Below are positions 8,462-15,804 of a stretch of 64,000 nucleotides of DNA, piece after piece; within the stretch, counting starts at the first letter, position 1; each line of letters opens with the position of its first letter. The notes beneath the pieces are model-generated. The model made no database searches and was not told the DNA's origin. It saw only the letters and a program-made list of their open reading frames with translations. The position numbers and the translations under genes are program-made. This DNA comes from Oligoflexia bacterium. GTDB lineage: Bacteria; Bdellovibrionota_C; UBA2361; JBGSMV01. Where the stretch lies: positions 1-64,000 of the forward strand of contig JAIBBU010000015.1 in NCBI GenBank assembly GCA_019694515.1. The letters run 5' to 3'.

Positions 8462-9052
8462 TGATTTTCCGTGGGATAAATTTGACTCCTGATGTTATCA
8501 GGATGCACACGCGCGCGGTCAATAGCAGAGTAAATTCTCTTTTATAGGCCGCGACAAAAACACGCGCGATCAAGAACCATGCAGCGCTATGAGGAAGCAG
8601 GTAGTTAGACGAGTAGGAGAGTGGAATATTCAAGTTTTGGAACGGTCGGAGGGGTGAGAAGATTCGCAAGGATTAACGAGTGACTTTCTTGGTCCATGAC
8701 TGGGACTAGGGGCGAGGGAACTCCTTTTCTAACGACCTTGGTTGGCGTGCCGTGTGCCCCAGAGGTAGGGATTGCTTCGCTTCGCTCGCAATGACAACTC
8801 CCATGTCATTGCGAGCGAAGCGAAGCAATCCCTACCTCTAAGGCACACGGCACGCCAACCAAGGAAGTAAGGCGAAGCGCATTCTAGACCCAAGAACTAG
8901 AAGAACGGCATAACACCATAAAATGGGCGCTTTCAGAAAGCCGTCCACCCAAACCCAATTGATTACACATCCCCAACAATCCCCCAATCTTCCAGCCTTC
9001 TGCGGCACTGTGTTAAAGATCGCGCTAATGGTAGAATACCGCCCTAGCTAAG
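8462..9052. other. Intergenic region with a second long palindrome
   Basis: This stretch separates the nrdJ start from the PH-domain gene. It must hold the nrdJ promoter on the minus strand, but I see no convincing cobalamin riboswitch core and no obvious NrdR box. The middle is occupied by the palindrome at 8736-8864. The last 60 bases before 9053 are the likely promoter zone of the plus-strand gene. The minus-strand open frame at 8394-8669 overlaps the nrdJ start and has no recognisable content. Confidence 0.55.
8736..8864. repeat. 129-bp palindrome related to the one at 5455-5585
   Basis: Two 61-base arms (8736-8796 and 8804-8864) are reverse complements with two mismatches and a 7-base loop. 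The inner half (AGAGGTAGGGATTGCTTCGC plus TTCGCTCGCAATGACA) and parts of the outer half (TTGGTTG ... GTGTGCC) match the palindrome downstream of nrdJ, so both are copies of one element rather than independent terminators. Confidence 0.85.
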
Positions 9053-9574
9053 ATGTCGGAAAGATTGCCACTTCGTAAGACCATTCCCCTTCGCAGGCGT
9101 AAGATCCTGAAAGGCAGCCTTTGGAACGCCCTGTTGGTGCTGTTTTTCGGCGGTATTGTGACCCTGATCGGCAAGCTCATCCTGGACACCATGGCGCCCC
9201 GGATACCGGATCGTTTAATACACCCTATAAATGTCACGGTCGCGCTCTGGTTCGTATTCCTGCTGGTACTGATGTTCTGGCGCATGGTTTATCAGTACAT
9301 CTATTTCATGAGCTATTACTACGATGCTGACGAAGAGAACCTGACAGTTCGCAAGGGCATCATCACCAAACGCGAAATTATTATTCCTTTCAAGCGCATC
9401 ACTGACGTCTATATCGATCAGGATCTTTGGGATGTGACGCTCGGCATCTACGATGTGCATATCTCTACTCCAACTCAGGAGTCGGGGCTCTTTGCCCATA
9501 TTGACGGAGTCGATCGCGAGGGAGCGCTCAAGCTGCGTAAAATGATCCTAGAGAAGATCAGCAAAGATCATTAA
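9053..9574 (+). CDS. PH domain-containing membrane protein (bPH2/YdbS-like)
   Basis: This is a 173-residue protein. After a short basic N-terminus there are two transmembrane helices (about residues 22-46 and 62-88), followed by a bacterial PH-like domain (about 90-170). That domain contains the family pattern YYDADEENLTVRKGIIT, IPFKRITDVYIDQDLWD and LGIYDVHISTPT. Proteins of this type (YdbS/YdbT-like) are membrane-associated; function is poorly defined, with suggested roles in envelope stress or lipid-linked processes. It stands alone between divergent repeats and the convergent glycosyltransferase-like gene. The start ATG follows an AT-rich leader without a strong Shine-Dalgarno. Confidence 0.8.
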   Translation: MSERLPLRKTIPLRRRKILKGSLWNALLVLFFGGIVTLIGKLILDTMAPRIPDRLIHPINVTVALWFVFLLVLMFWRMVYQYIYFMSYYYDADEENLTVRKGIITKREIIIPFKRITDVYIDQDLWDVTLGIYDVHISTPTQESGLFAHIDGVDREGALKLRKMILEKISKDH

Positions 9575-9597
9575 CCGCGAACCGCCATCAAGCGTAC

Positions 9598-11100
9598 TCA
9601 GCGCAGCTCAAAGAAATTCAAAAATTCTCCGTTTGGCAGCGTAACCGACCGGGCCACGTATTGATCGACTAAGGCGCTCCCAGAAAACAGGTCAGCTTCG
9701 CGCGCCTTGACAGCTTCGCTGCTGAATTGCTCGGTGCCGATCGTTCTGGGAAGCGGCGTGACATCGACATTATTGAGCAGTAAATAACTGGGCCGCTGTA
9801 GGAGGATATACTGCCCATCGTGCTTTTCGTGTCCGCTCCATCCCGAACTGCTGGGCGGAAGCTTTAGCTGTGCAATGTGAGGATCGGTAAGTCCAAGCAT
9901 ATCGTAAATTTTGAGGTCGGAATAAAAGCCCACGGCACCGATCGGTACTAAGGCTACGCTTGCATCGCTCGCTGCGTTTTGTTTTAGCCAAAGACCCGCG
10001 GCGCTCCAACGCGGGATTTCAACATCGCGCTGAAAGAGAAAATTGAGGTACTGGAGCCGCCCCGCAACGGGAGGCGAGAACGCACACACGCAAAGGTAAG
10101 CTGTTGCTCCAATCAAGGCGGCATTCACCGCCAACTGACCTTGGGCGCTAAGGCGTCTAAATAGTTCACCCTGCGCGACATAAACCAACGGAGCGCCCCA
10201 CAGCATAAAGCGATACATCGGGAGCCCGTCACCACCGACCCAGATAGTCGCCAGGAAATAGGCCGCGCCGAGGAGGAAGCAAAATGCCGCTCCGCCCCGA
10301 AGCCACACTAGAATCAAAAGGCACGACAGTCCAAAAATTACGGTACCCCCGAAATCGAAGAGGTAGTTCCGCACATAAGAGAGTCCCCGAGTCCACAGCT
10401 CCCATCCGGGATCGGAGGCTTTGGCGTAAAAGGTATTTGGCAGGGGAAAACCAAAATAAATTAGACGAAAGGTGGTTAGCGCCGTAAGTATCAGCGCTAT
10501 TCCAAGCAGGTAGCTCAGCCCGCGTTTGCCCTCGCGTTTCAGTACTAACCCGCAGGCCAAAGCGGTCAACGCCCCCTCCGGCCGGCAAAGAATCAAGAGC
10601 ATCGCGTACCAAAAGGTGCCTTGGCGCTGCTGTTTCAACGCCGAATTAACAGCTAATAGATTCAAAAGAACAAAGAGCGAGGTTTCCAATCCAGCCGCTG
10701 CCCAGACACAGAACGCTCCGTGAAAGCAGAGCAGCAGCGGAGCAAAAAATGTCCAGAGTGAGGGTTGATGATGGAGCGCCGTCTTCCCGGCAATAGTACA
10801 GGCTAAGTTCCAAGCTGCAACCAAACTCAGCGCAGCAAATAACAGGCCCAAGACCTTGGCAGTGATCAAAAAATCATAGGGCAAATGGTAGAAGGGGGCC
10901 AGCACCAGGGGCCACAACAAGCTGGTACAGCCCTCAACTCGCTCTCCCGGATTGTAAACGAATCCCAGGCCGCGCGCTAAATTTCGGGCATAGCGAAGCG
11001 CAATAAATCCATCGTCACTAAAAAATCCGAGCAATCCAACATGGGTCGCTAACAGGATGGTTAGCGCTAGTAAGATTAGGAGTGGATTGTATTGTCGCAT
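9598..11100 (-). CDS. GT-C-type polytopic membrane glycosyltransferase-like protein
   Basis: This is a ~500-residue multi-spanning membrane protein (about ten hydrophobic helices). The first periplasmic loop contains FFSDDGFIALRYARNLARG then GFVYNPGERVEGCTSLLW. This acidic DD motif and the following pattern are typical of the GT-C superfamily (PMT/ArnT/AftB-like), which transfer sugars from polyprenyl-phosphate donors outside the membrane. The C-terminal ~120 residues form a soluble domain. I chose the ATG at 11100 because the hydrophobic segment follows immediately; an in-frame start at 11151 would add 17 unlikely residues. Acceptor and sugar are unknown. It is a single gene, with repeats upstream. 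Confidence 0.75.
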   Translation of the reverse strand: MRQYNPLLILLALTILLATHVGLLGFFSDDGFIALRYARNLARGLGFVYNPGERVEGCTSLLWPLVLAPFYHLPYDFLITAKVLGLLFAALSLVAAWNLACTIAGKTALHHQPSLWTFFAPLLLCFHGAFCVWAAAGLETSLFVLLNLLAVNSALKQQRQGTFWYAMLLILCRPEGALTALACGLVLKREGKRGLSYLLGIALILTALTTFRLIYFGFPLPNTFYAKASDPGWELWTRGLSYVRNYLFDFGGTVIFGLSCLLILVWLRGGAAFCFLLGAAYFLATIWVGGDGLPMYRFMLWGAPLVYVAQGELFRRLSAQGQLAVNAALIGATAYLCVCAFSPPVAGRLQYLNFLFQRDVEIPRWSAAGLWLKQNAASDASVALVPIGAVGFYSDLKIYDMLGLTDPHIAQLKLPPSSSGWSGHEKHDGQYILLQRPSYLLLNNVDVTPLPRTIGTEQFSSEAVKAREADLFSGSALVDQYVARSVTLPNGEFLNFFELR

Positions 11101-11257
11101 AAAGGGGCAGCCGCTGTTTCTGGGGCAAACCTGCCTAAATAATCGCCCCATGCCTCACGTTAGCTAGCCGAAAGATCACCGACAATCGGTATTCTTGGGG
11201 GAGAAGGTCTAGCACCTCTTTACCCGCGAGGCGGCCTTTCGCCTTGCTCGCAATTGT

Positions 11258-11639
11258 AGATGTTCCATATTTCGAGCACAAAATTCCTCTCCGTGCGCGC
11301 GGCTCTGTAATTGCGAGCGGAGCGAAGCCCGGTGTCATTGCGAGCGAAGCGAAGCAATCCCTAACATTCTACCGACGGAGGCTTTGTTCCTTGGTAGTTG
11401 CAAAAGTTTCTTACAAGCATGCAAGCTACGGTCAATGACTGAAATTTGCGCAGGAAGTTCTCCTAGCTTCTTCAATAGAGCGTCAATTTCGACTTAAAGT
11501 TAGGGATTGCTTCGCTCCGCTCGCAATGACAGAGCCGAGCGCACGGAGCGCAATTTTGTCCTCGAATTGCATAACTCGTACAGCAATGACAGAACTACGC
11601 GCAGGTGCACAAATCGCGTCGCCGAAATATGGAACATCT
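11258..11639. repeat. Nested inverted-repeat complex
   Basis: Outer arms 11258-11274 and 11623-11639 are exact 17-base reverse complements (AGATGTTCCATATTTCG). Inside them, 11286-11328 pairs with about 11510-11549 through CTCCGTGCGC, GGCTCTGT and GCGAGCGGAGCGAAGC. Inside that lies the MITE-like element with its own 33-base terminal inverted repeats. The right flank also carries GCAATGACAGA words, so several rounds of insertion or duplication probably built it. Confidence 0.75.
11333..11531. mobile_element. MITE-like element, copy 1
   Basis: This is a 199-bp unit with 33-base terminal inverted repeats (11333-11365 TGTCATTGCGAGCG... and its reverse complement at 11499-11531, one mismatch). Its ~133-bp interior is about 90% identical to the interior at 36038-36171. 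The ends belong to the ATTGCTTCGCTTCGCTCGCAATGAC repeat family. A 45-codon minus-strand frame across the interior is open in both copies but lacks a start, and most substitutions would change residues, so it is not clearly coding. No transposase is present, consistent with a non-autonomous element. Confidence 0.7.
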
Positions 11640-11675
11640 CCAGCCGCACGCCGGATAATTCCCGAATTGCTTTCC

Positions 11676-11708
11676 GGGTAAACAGCTTATTTAAAGTTTC
11701 TCAAAACA
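11676..11708 (+). repeat. Left member of the inverted-repeat pair bracketing the PP2C-kinase-hydrolase-vWA operon
   Basis: The 24 bases at 11676-11699 (GGGTAAACAGCTTATTTAAA plus GTTT) match the reverse complement of 16751-16774 at 22 of 24 positions. Both copies are followed, inward, by TCAAAACA after 1 base (left) or 5 bases (right). The pair faces inward around all four genes. I see no target-site duplication immediately outside. Confidence 0.7.
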
Positions 11709-11711
11709 AAT

Positions 11712-11772
11712 AGGTATGGAGGGTCTGAGGAATTTCTTCCTCTTCGGGGTGACCCTCCGGAGTCCCCATACC
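11712..11772. terminator. Complex hairpin, possible terminator
   Basis: Outer stem AGGTATGG/CCATACCT (11712-11719 with 11765-11772). A second stem GGAGGGTC/GACCCTCC (11718-11725 with 11751-11758) partly competes with it, and an inner GAGG/CCTC stem sits between. It lies downstream of the vWA gene, beyond the palindromic element, and could end the minus-strand operon or be part of a repeat element. A run of T is weak. Confidence 0.45.
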
Positions 11773-11787
11773 TTTGTATTGCCCTCC

Positions 11788-11884
11788 ATTTTACCTCTGC
11801 TCTACCCTTCTACCCCTGTAATGGGAGCGCCAAGCTGATTGGTAGCTCCACAACAGGGGTAGAATATGGGCAGAGGGGTAAAAT
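11788..11884. repeat. Palindromic element P1 downstream of the vWA gene
   Basis: The outer arms ATTTTACCTCTGC and GCAGAGGGGTAAAAT bracket a perfect 10-bp stem (11810-11819 CTACCCCTGT with 11853-11862 ACAGGGGTAG). An inner stem follows (GGAGCGCCAA with TTGGTAGCTCC). The same architecture and sequence appears in reverse orientation at 12718-12787, so the vWA gene lies between two inverted copies. It may also act as terminator for the operon. Confidence 0.8.
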
Positions 11885-11913
11885 TAAAACCGATCACAGT
11901 GAACTGCTGCACC

Positions 11914-12702
11914 TCACACGATGCCGCTGCCGAAGCCTCCCTGCGCCGCTGCGCTGAAGGCCTGGGCGCCCTGCGAAGCGCTCTTCGAGATGCGCGAAAC
12001 GACACCGAAGGCCTGCCGGATCGAGTGGCCGTCGTTCTTGGGGGTGAGGATCCACTCGTCGCGGATCCCCATCTCCCTCGCCACGGCCCTGAAGTCGGTC
12101 ACGCCGTCATCGATCCCCATGAAGGCGATGATGTGGTTCTCCGAGCGGAGCAGCGCGTCCACCAGCTTCTTCACATCGGAAGCGCTGCGGCGCGAGCCTT
12201 CATCCCGTCCGTCCGTCACGATCACGGTGACCGTGCGAACAGGCACTCCCTGGTTGGCGAACTCCTGCTCCTTGGCCAGCACGGTGCCCAGCACCGCCAG
12301 AGTCTGGTCATAGAGCGGCGTGCCGCCCATCGGGTTGTAGTTCGTGCTGTCGAGCCGGATTGCTCCGCTCAACAGCCGGTAGGGGAAGAGGGTGCCGCCG
12401 TTCAGGTAGCTGGTGTGCACGAGGATGTCGTCGCTCTTGTTGGAGCGGGCCAACTCGTCCAGCACCAGGTTGTGCCCGTCCCGCACGAACTGCGCGTTCG
12501 AGGCAAAACGGATCGAACCGGAATCGTCGATCTCGATGGTCAGGAGAAACACCTCGCTGGCCGGCACATCTTCCGCCGACACACCGAGGGCATTCTCGAT
12601 CTCGCTGCCGACATCCTTCAGCGCCGCGATCGACCCCTGGGGCAGGGTGCCCCGATCGACCGCCTGACTGAAGAGCGTCCCGACGTTGGTCTTGCTGCTC
12701 AT
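11914..12702 (-). CDS. vWA-domain protein (TerY-like)
   Basis: This is a 262-residue cytosolic protein consisting mainly of a von Willebrand factor A domain. The metal-ion-dependent adhesion site is complete: D-x-S-x-S as DDSGS at residues 59-63, Thr127 in NPMGGTPLYD and Asp163 in IVTDGRDEGS. Its fold and context match TerY-type vWA proteins of the kinase/PP2C/vWA (TerY-P) triads described for Ter-linked stress systems, where the vWA protein is thought to be a phosphorylation-dependent scaffold. The start ATG has an AAGGAAGGA ribosome site. The gene is last in the operon. Base composition is distinctly more GC-rich than the flanking paralogs, and it lies between inverted palindromic elements. 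The Ala/Gly-rich C-terminal tail (SASQGAQAFSAAAQGG) is typical of disordered tails. Confidence 0.85.
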   Translation of the reverse strand: MSSKTNVGTLFSQAVDRGTLPQGSIAALKDVGSEIENALGVSAEDVPASEVFLLTIEIDDSGSIRFASNAQFVRDGHNLVLDELARSNKSDDILVHTSYLNGGTLFPYRLLSGAIRLDSTNYNPMGGTPLYDQTLAVLGTVLAKEQEFANQGVPVRTVTVIVTDGRDEGSRRSASDVKKLVDALLRSENHIIAFMGIDDGVTDFRAVAREMGIRDEWILTPKNDGHSIRQAFGVVSRISKSASQGAQAFSAAAQGGFGSGIV

Positions 12703-12717
12703 GAGAAGCTCCTTCCT

Positions 12718-12787
12718 TTCTGCCTCTACCCCTCTCGTGGAGTTACCAAGGACATTGGCGCTCCCGGTATAGGGGTAGAGGGCAGAA
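12718..12787. repeat. Palindromic element P2 between hydrolase and vWA genes
   Basis: The outer arms TTCTGCCTCTACCCCT and AGGGGTAGAGGGCAGAA pair around an inner GGAG...CCAA/TTGG...CTCC stem. Read on the minus strand it aligns with P1 (11788-11884), sharing CTACCCCT, GGGAGCGCCAA, TTGGTA and CTCCAC. It sits in the 110-base gap of the operon, where it could attenuate or process the transcript between the hydrolase and the vWA gene. Confidence 0.8.
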
Positions 12788-12812
12788 GAATTAGAGTGTT
12801 GGGATTGGTGAG

Positions 12813-13865
12813 CTAGAAGCTGATCCCCGGCCAGCTCTCGATCGGGTCGGTGGAACGCACCACGTGCATCCCCGCCGCCGCGAAGCGCTCGAAGGCCTTG
12901 TCGGCGTCGTCCGTGAAGTCGTGGACCGGAGTGACCACCGGCGAGGAGAGATCCTCGACCAGATACACCTTCTTGGCCAGCTCCGGGTCACGCGCGTTGA
13001 TGTCGGTCAGCAGGTCCTCGATCGCCCAGGCCACGCAGTGCGACTTGGCCTGCCCGCCGATCACGAGGTGATCGTAGGTCAGGAGCGCCTCGATGAAGCG
13101 CGAGTTCTTCTGCGCGATCGCCTCGCCGCGCTGGTCGATCAGCACCTCCGGCCGCAGCACCGAGTAGTTCTCGGTGAGCGGGTTGCCGCCCTTGATGCGG
13201 TAGTCGGTCTGACTGCTGCGCAGCATGCTGTGGTAGAACACAGCCTCCTGCAGCAGCGGCACCAGCGCGTGGTCGATGTCCCCCAGCATGGCGTGGTACG
13301 GCCACACCATCAGCGGGTACTTCCCGCCCTTGGTGAGCTGCCGCACGTAGTGCAGCCCGAACTGGCTGAGGTAGCCGAACTTGGCGGCGTCGCCCAGCAC
13401 GCTCCATGCCATCGCCGGGTTGACCTGCCACCTGCCGCTCTCGACGTCGTCGAGAGTGATCATCGTGAACGGCGCCGGATGTTCACCCTTCTCGTTCACC
13501 CAGAAGACCGGGTGGAAGATCTGGAACGCGGTGTGCGTGTCCATGGTCGGGATGACGCGGGTCAGCGCCCGCGCGTTACGGTAGATGAACTCCGCCGTGC
13601 GCACGGTGTCGTCCAGCGCCCCCCGTCCCGAACGCCCGCCCACGAAGAGCGCGGCCTGCGGGTGGCAGAAGGTGAGCTGTACGTCGATCGGCATGAAGCC
13701 GATCTTGACGCGATCCGATGCCGCCGGAGTGATGCCGAGGCGCCGCGCGGCGCTCTGCGCCTGCTCCATGCGAAGTGCGTAAGGCACCCTCCAGATCTCC
13801 GCGACCTTGCTGGGATCGAAGAAATCGGGCAGAGGCAGCGGAGCGGCCTTGATCGTGGTGTTCAT
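12813..13865 (-). CDS. Nicotinamidase/isochorismatase-like cysteine hydrolase
   Basis: This is a 350-residue protein of the isochorismatase-like hydrolase superfamily. Candidate catalytic residues are Asp61 in MPIDVQLTF, a lysine near 182 (GKYPLMVWPYH) and Cys277 in GGQAKSHCVAW. A nicotinamidase-type metal site is suggested by MDTHTAFQIFHP (Asp109, His111, His118), and WPYH resembles the nicotinamidase WPxHC segment without its Cys. Family members hydrolyse nicotinamide, isochorismate or related amides. At 350 residues it is longer than typical nicotinamidases (~200) because of N-terminal and internal extensions. It is encoded 13 bases after the kinase stop with a GAAAGGA ribosome site, so it belongs to the phosphosignalling operon. 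Composition is very GC-rich. The substrate is unknown; an NAD-metabolism link is inference. Confidence 0.8.
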   Translation of the reverse strand: MNTTIKAAPLPLPDFFDPSKVAEIWRVPYALRMEQAQSAARRLGITPAASDRVKIGFMPIDVQLTFCHPQAALFVGGRSGRGALDDTVRTAEFIYRNARALTRVIPTMDTHTAFQIFHPVFWVNEKGEHPAPFTMITLDDVESGRWQVNPAMAWSVLGDAAKFGYLSQFGLHYVRQLTKGGKYPLMVWPYHAMLGDIDHALVPLLQEAVFYHSMLRSSQTDYRIKGGNPLTENYSVLRPEVLIDQRGEAIAQKNSRFIEALLTYDHLVIGGQAKSHCVAWAIEDLLTDINARDPELAKKVYLVEDLSSPVVTPVHDFTDDADKAFERFAAAGMHVVRSTDPIESWPGISF

Positions 13866-13878
13866 AGCGATCCTTTCG

Positions 13879-15804
13879 TTATGAGAGAGTCAGAAGCCTG
13901 ATCTCCCTCCGGTTGACTACAAACAACCCTTCTCGTCCCATCAGCAGCTCTTCGTCCGAGGCGATCAGCCCCTTGGTATCGGGGAAACGAGCACCGACCG
14001 TGATGCGGCCCTCCCGTTCGTCGATGCGGATCAGCTCGTCACCATTCACCACGAAAAGCGCATGCACCGATCCGCCCAGGCCCTTGAAGGTAGCGGTACA
14101 ACGCCCGCCCACTTCATTGAGCCACGAGTCTTCAGTGTCTTTTGCTTCGAGGGTGTCGATGACGGCGCCCAACCGATCGATCAGGGAGAGGCGACTCACC
14201 ACATCACCGCCCTGGCGCGCTCTGGTAAAAAACCAGCAGCGCTCCAGACTAAGAGATGCAGCCGCATCCAGCAGCTCGCCCCGCAGTGCGGGCAAAGCCA
14301 CCGAGTCGTTGATGCCGGTTTTCTCGGCGTCGAAGATGAATCCGGACTGGATTGCACCGGCACGGTAATAGCCGAAGCCAAACCGCTCGCCGGCCCAGAT
14401 TCGGGTTTGCCCGCTAAGCGCTGTTCCCAGCAGCTTGCTTCCCAGCTCACCATCCCGCTCCAAGTTTCCTCCGCGCATCCAGTAAAGATGCTTGGAGTTG
14501 GACTCGATGACGGGCATCGTTCCCCGGAAAGTATCGATACTGGTGCGCGTAGGGGTTGCGCCCCGTTTCGGGTCAATCACGGCCAGACTGCTTTGCAGAG
14601 CCAGCGCAGTTTTGCTGCCGCTTATGCGGTAGCGCATCGCTGCCGCCGGTTCGCCGCTTAGCACGGCGGAGCGATCTTCGCGCTTGAAATCTCCCCCTTC
14701 ATGGTAGAGATAGCGCAGCTCGCCCTCCTGCACGGCCGCCGCGAGAATCCGGCCAGAGGTGCGGAAAAGCCGCTTGATCGCGGCCCGGCCCCGCACCACC
14801 TCGACGATCGCCGCCGCGGTAGCGCGCTCCGAACACTTGGGGCAGCGAAGCCTCGCATGTTCGGTACCGCAGACCGTACATCTGGTCCAGCGCAGGCTCT
14901 CCAAAAGCTTATGCGGCAGGATTCCACGCCGGTCCTTATGCAGGAGTTCAGCGTAGTAGTGCAGCAGCTCGTCCGGCAGACTCTCCAACGGCAGCGCCAC
15001 GCCCGGAAGCTTCACCTCCGGATGCAGCACTGAGATGCGTTTCAGCGGACGCAGCGCGAGCCCGGCCTGCTGGTTCACATCCCGCGGGGAGTAGATCCCC
15101 CCGTAGGGATGCACCAACAGCAGCGACTCGAAAAGCATCAGTGCAAACGCATACCAATCGGTCGCTTCCGAATGCGGCCTCGTCTGTACCAATGCGCGCA
15201 GCGCCGGGTCACAGATCAGCGGGTCGACGAAACGGGTGGTGAAGGTGCGGCAGGGGAAACCCCCAAACTGCATGCTGTCGGCGTCGATCTGGTACGCCTC
15301 CAGCCCTGTCACCATCACGTTGTAGTAGTTGAAGTCTCCAACCACCACCTGCCTTTGGTGCAGCGCCCCCAAGGTTCCATAAAGATCCTTGAAGATCGCG
15401 AGCACCTCGGCATTCGTGATTCCGCGGTCGCGGCGGAATGGAAGCTCGGCATAGCGCCTGAGCGCCTCGGCCCCCGAGAGCAGCCGCATGCTGTAGCCGA
15501 CGATCTGATCTCCGCTCTTGTTGAGGGCCAGATCAATCGGCTGCACCACACGCGGCGGCAGGTCACGGGGAAAAGCCTTGAGCTTACGTTGTTGTTCTGC
15601 GAGCCTTAGCGCCGCGCCTGCGCGATTTCGCCGCGCCTCCTCATCTTGGCCCTCAAAGCTCGGATGGGTAGGGGGCTTCCAAAGCTTGAGCACAGTCCCG
15701 GGCTCGAAGCTGCTAATGTCGTAGACTTCGGCTTCGCCGCCCTCACCCAGGATGGTGGAGGGATCCAGCCGAATCCGTCTGCCCTTCAGGTAGACCTCTC
15801 TCAA
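13879..15804 (-). CDS. Atypical Ser/Thr kinase with zinc ribbon and propeller-like C-terminus
   Basis: This is a 641-residue protein. The kinase domain (about 15-290) has the glycine loop GEGGEAEVY (20-28), the phosphate-anchoring Lys40 in TVLKLW, the catalytic segment GDFNYYNVMV (Asp157, Asn162) and a DFG-equivalent IDADSM (174-176). The GDxNxxN/IDxDS form is characteristic of the kinases in TerY-P triads and YegI-like proteins. A four-cysteine zinc ribbon follows (Cys309, 312, 321, 324 in CTVCG and CPKC). The remaining ~310 residues show repeated short beta-strand blocks suggesting a beta-propeller sensor. Translation probably starts at TTG 15804, preceded by AAGGAGG. Its start lies inside the PP2C gene, an overlap of 62 bases, so the antagonistic kinase and phosphatase are translationally coupled. 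Confidence 0.85.
   Translation of the reverse strand: MREVYLKGRRIRLDPSTILGEGGEAEVYDISSFEPGTVLKLWKPPTHPSFEGQDEEARRNRAGAALRLAEQQRKLKAFPRDLPPRVVQPIDLALNKSGDQIVGYSMRLLSGAEALRRYAELPFRRDRGITNAEVLAIFKDLYGTLGALHQRQVVVGDFNYYNVMVTGLEAYQIDADSMQFGGFPCRTFTTRFVDPLICDPALRALVQTRPHSEATDWYAFALMLFESLLLVHPYGGIYSPRDVNQQAGLALRPLKRISVLHPEVKLPGVALPLESLPDELLHYYAELLHKDRRGILPHKLLESLRWTRCTVCGTEHARLRCPKCSERATAAAIVEVVRGRAAIKRLFRTSGRILAAAVQEGELRYLYHEGGDFKREDRSAVLSGEPAAAMRYRISGSKTALALQSSLAVIDPKRGATPTRTSIDTFRGTMPVIESNSKHLYWMRGGNLERDGELGSKLLGTALSGQTRIWAGERFGFGYYRAGAIQSGFIFDAEKTGINDSVALPALRGELLDAAASLSLERCWFFTRARQGGDVVSRLSLIDRLGAVIDTLEAKDTEDSWLNEVGGRCTATFKGLGGSVHALFVVNGDELIRIDEREGRITVGARFPDTKGLIASDEELLMGREGLFVVNRREIRLLTLS

Larger units (their letters stand above)
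11101..11913. other. Gene-free repeat hotspot next to the phosphosignalling operon
   Basis: About 800 bases without a supported gene. In order it holds a nested inverted-repeat complex (11258-11639) around a MITE-like element (11333-11531), a 24-base sequence (11676-11699) matched in inverted orientation at 16751-16774, a complex hairpin (11712-11772), and a long palindromic element (11788-11884) just past the vWA gene stop. The short open frames here are translations of repeats. The stacking of different repeat types suggests a preferred insertion zone. Confidence 0.7.

Noticed and set aside
8462..8735. Cobalamin riboswitch upstream of nrdJ
   Set aside because: I could not find the conserved B12-box core or its stem arrangement by eye; a covariance-model search would decide.
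11366..11498. 45-codon open frame inside the MITE-like element as a gene
   Set aside because: No start codon in frame, no ribosome site, and most differences between copies change the residue, so selection on protein is not evident.
12864..13901. Long plus-strand frame (345 codons) opposite the hydrolase gene
   Set aside because: It is a GC-rich shadow frame with a His/Arg/Val-rich translation; the opposite strand has catalytic motifs and a ribosome site.
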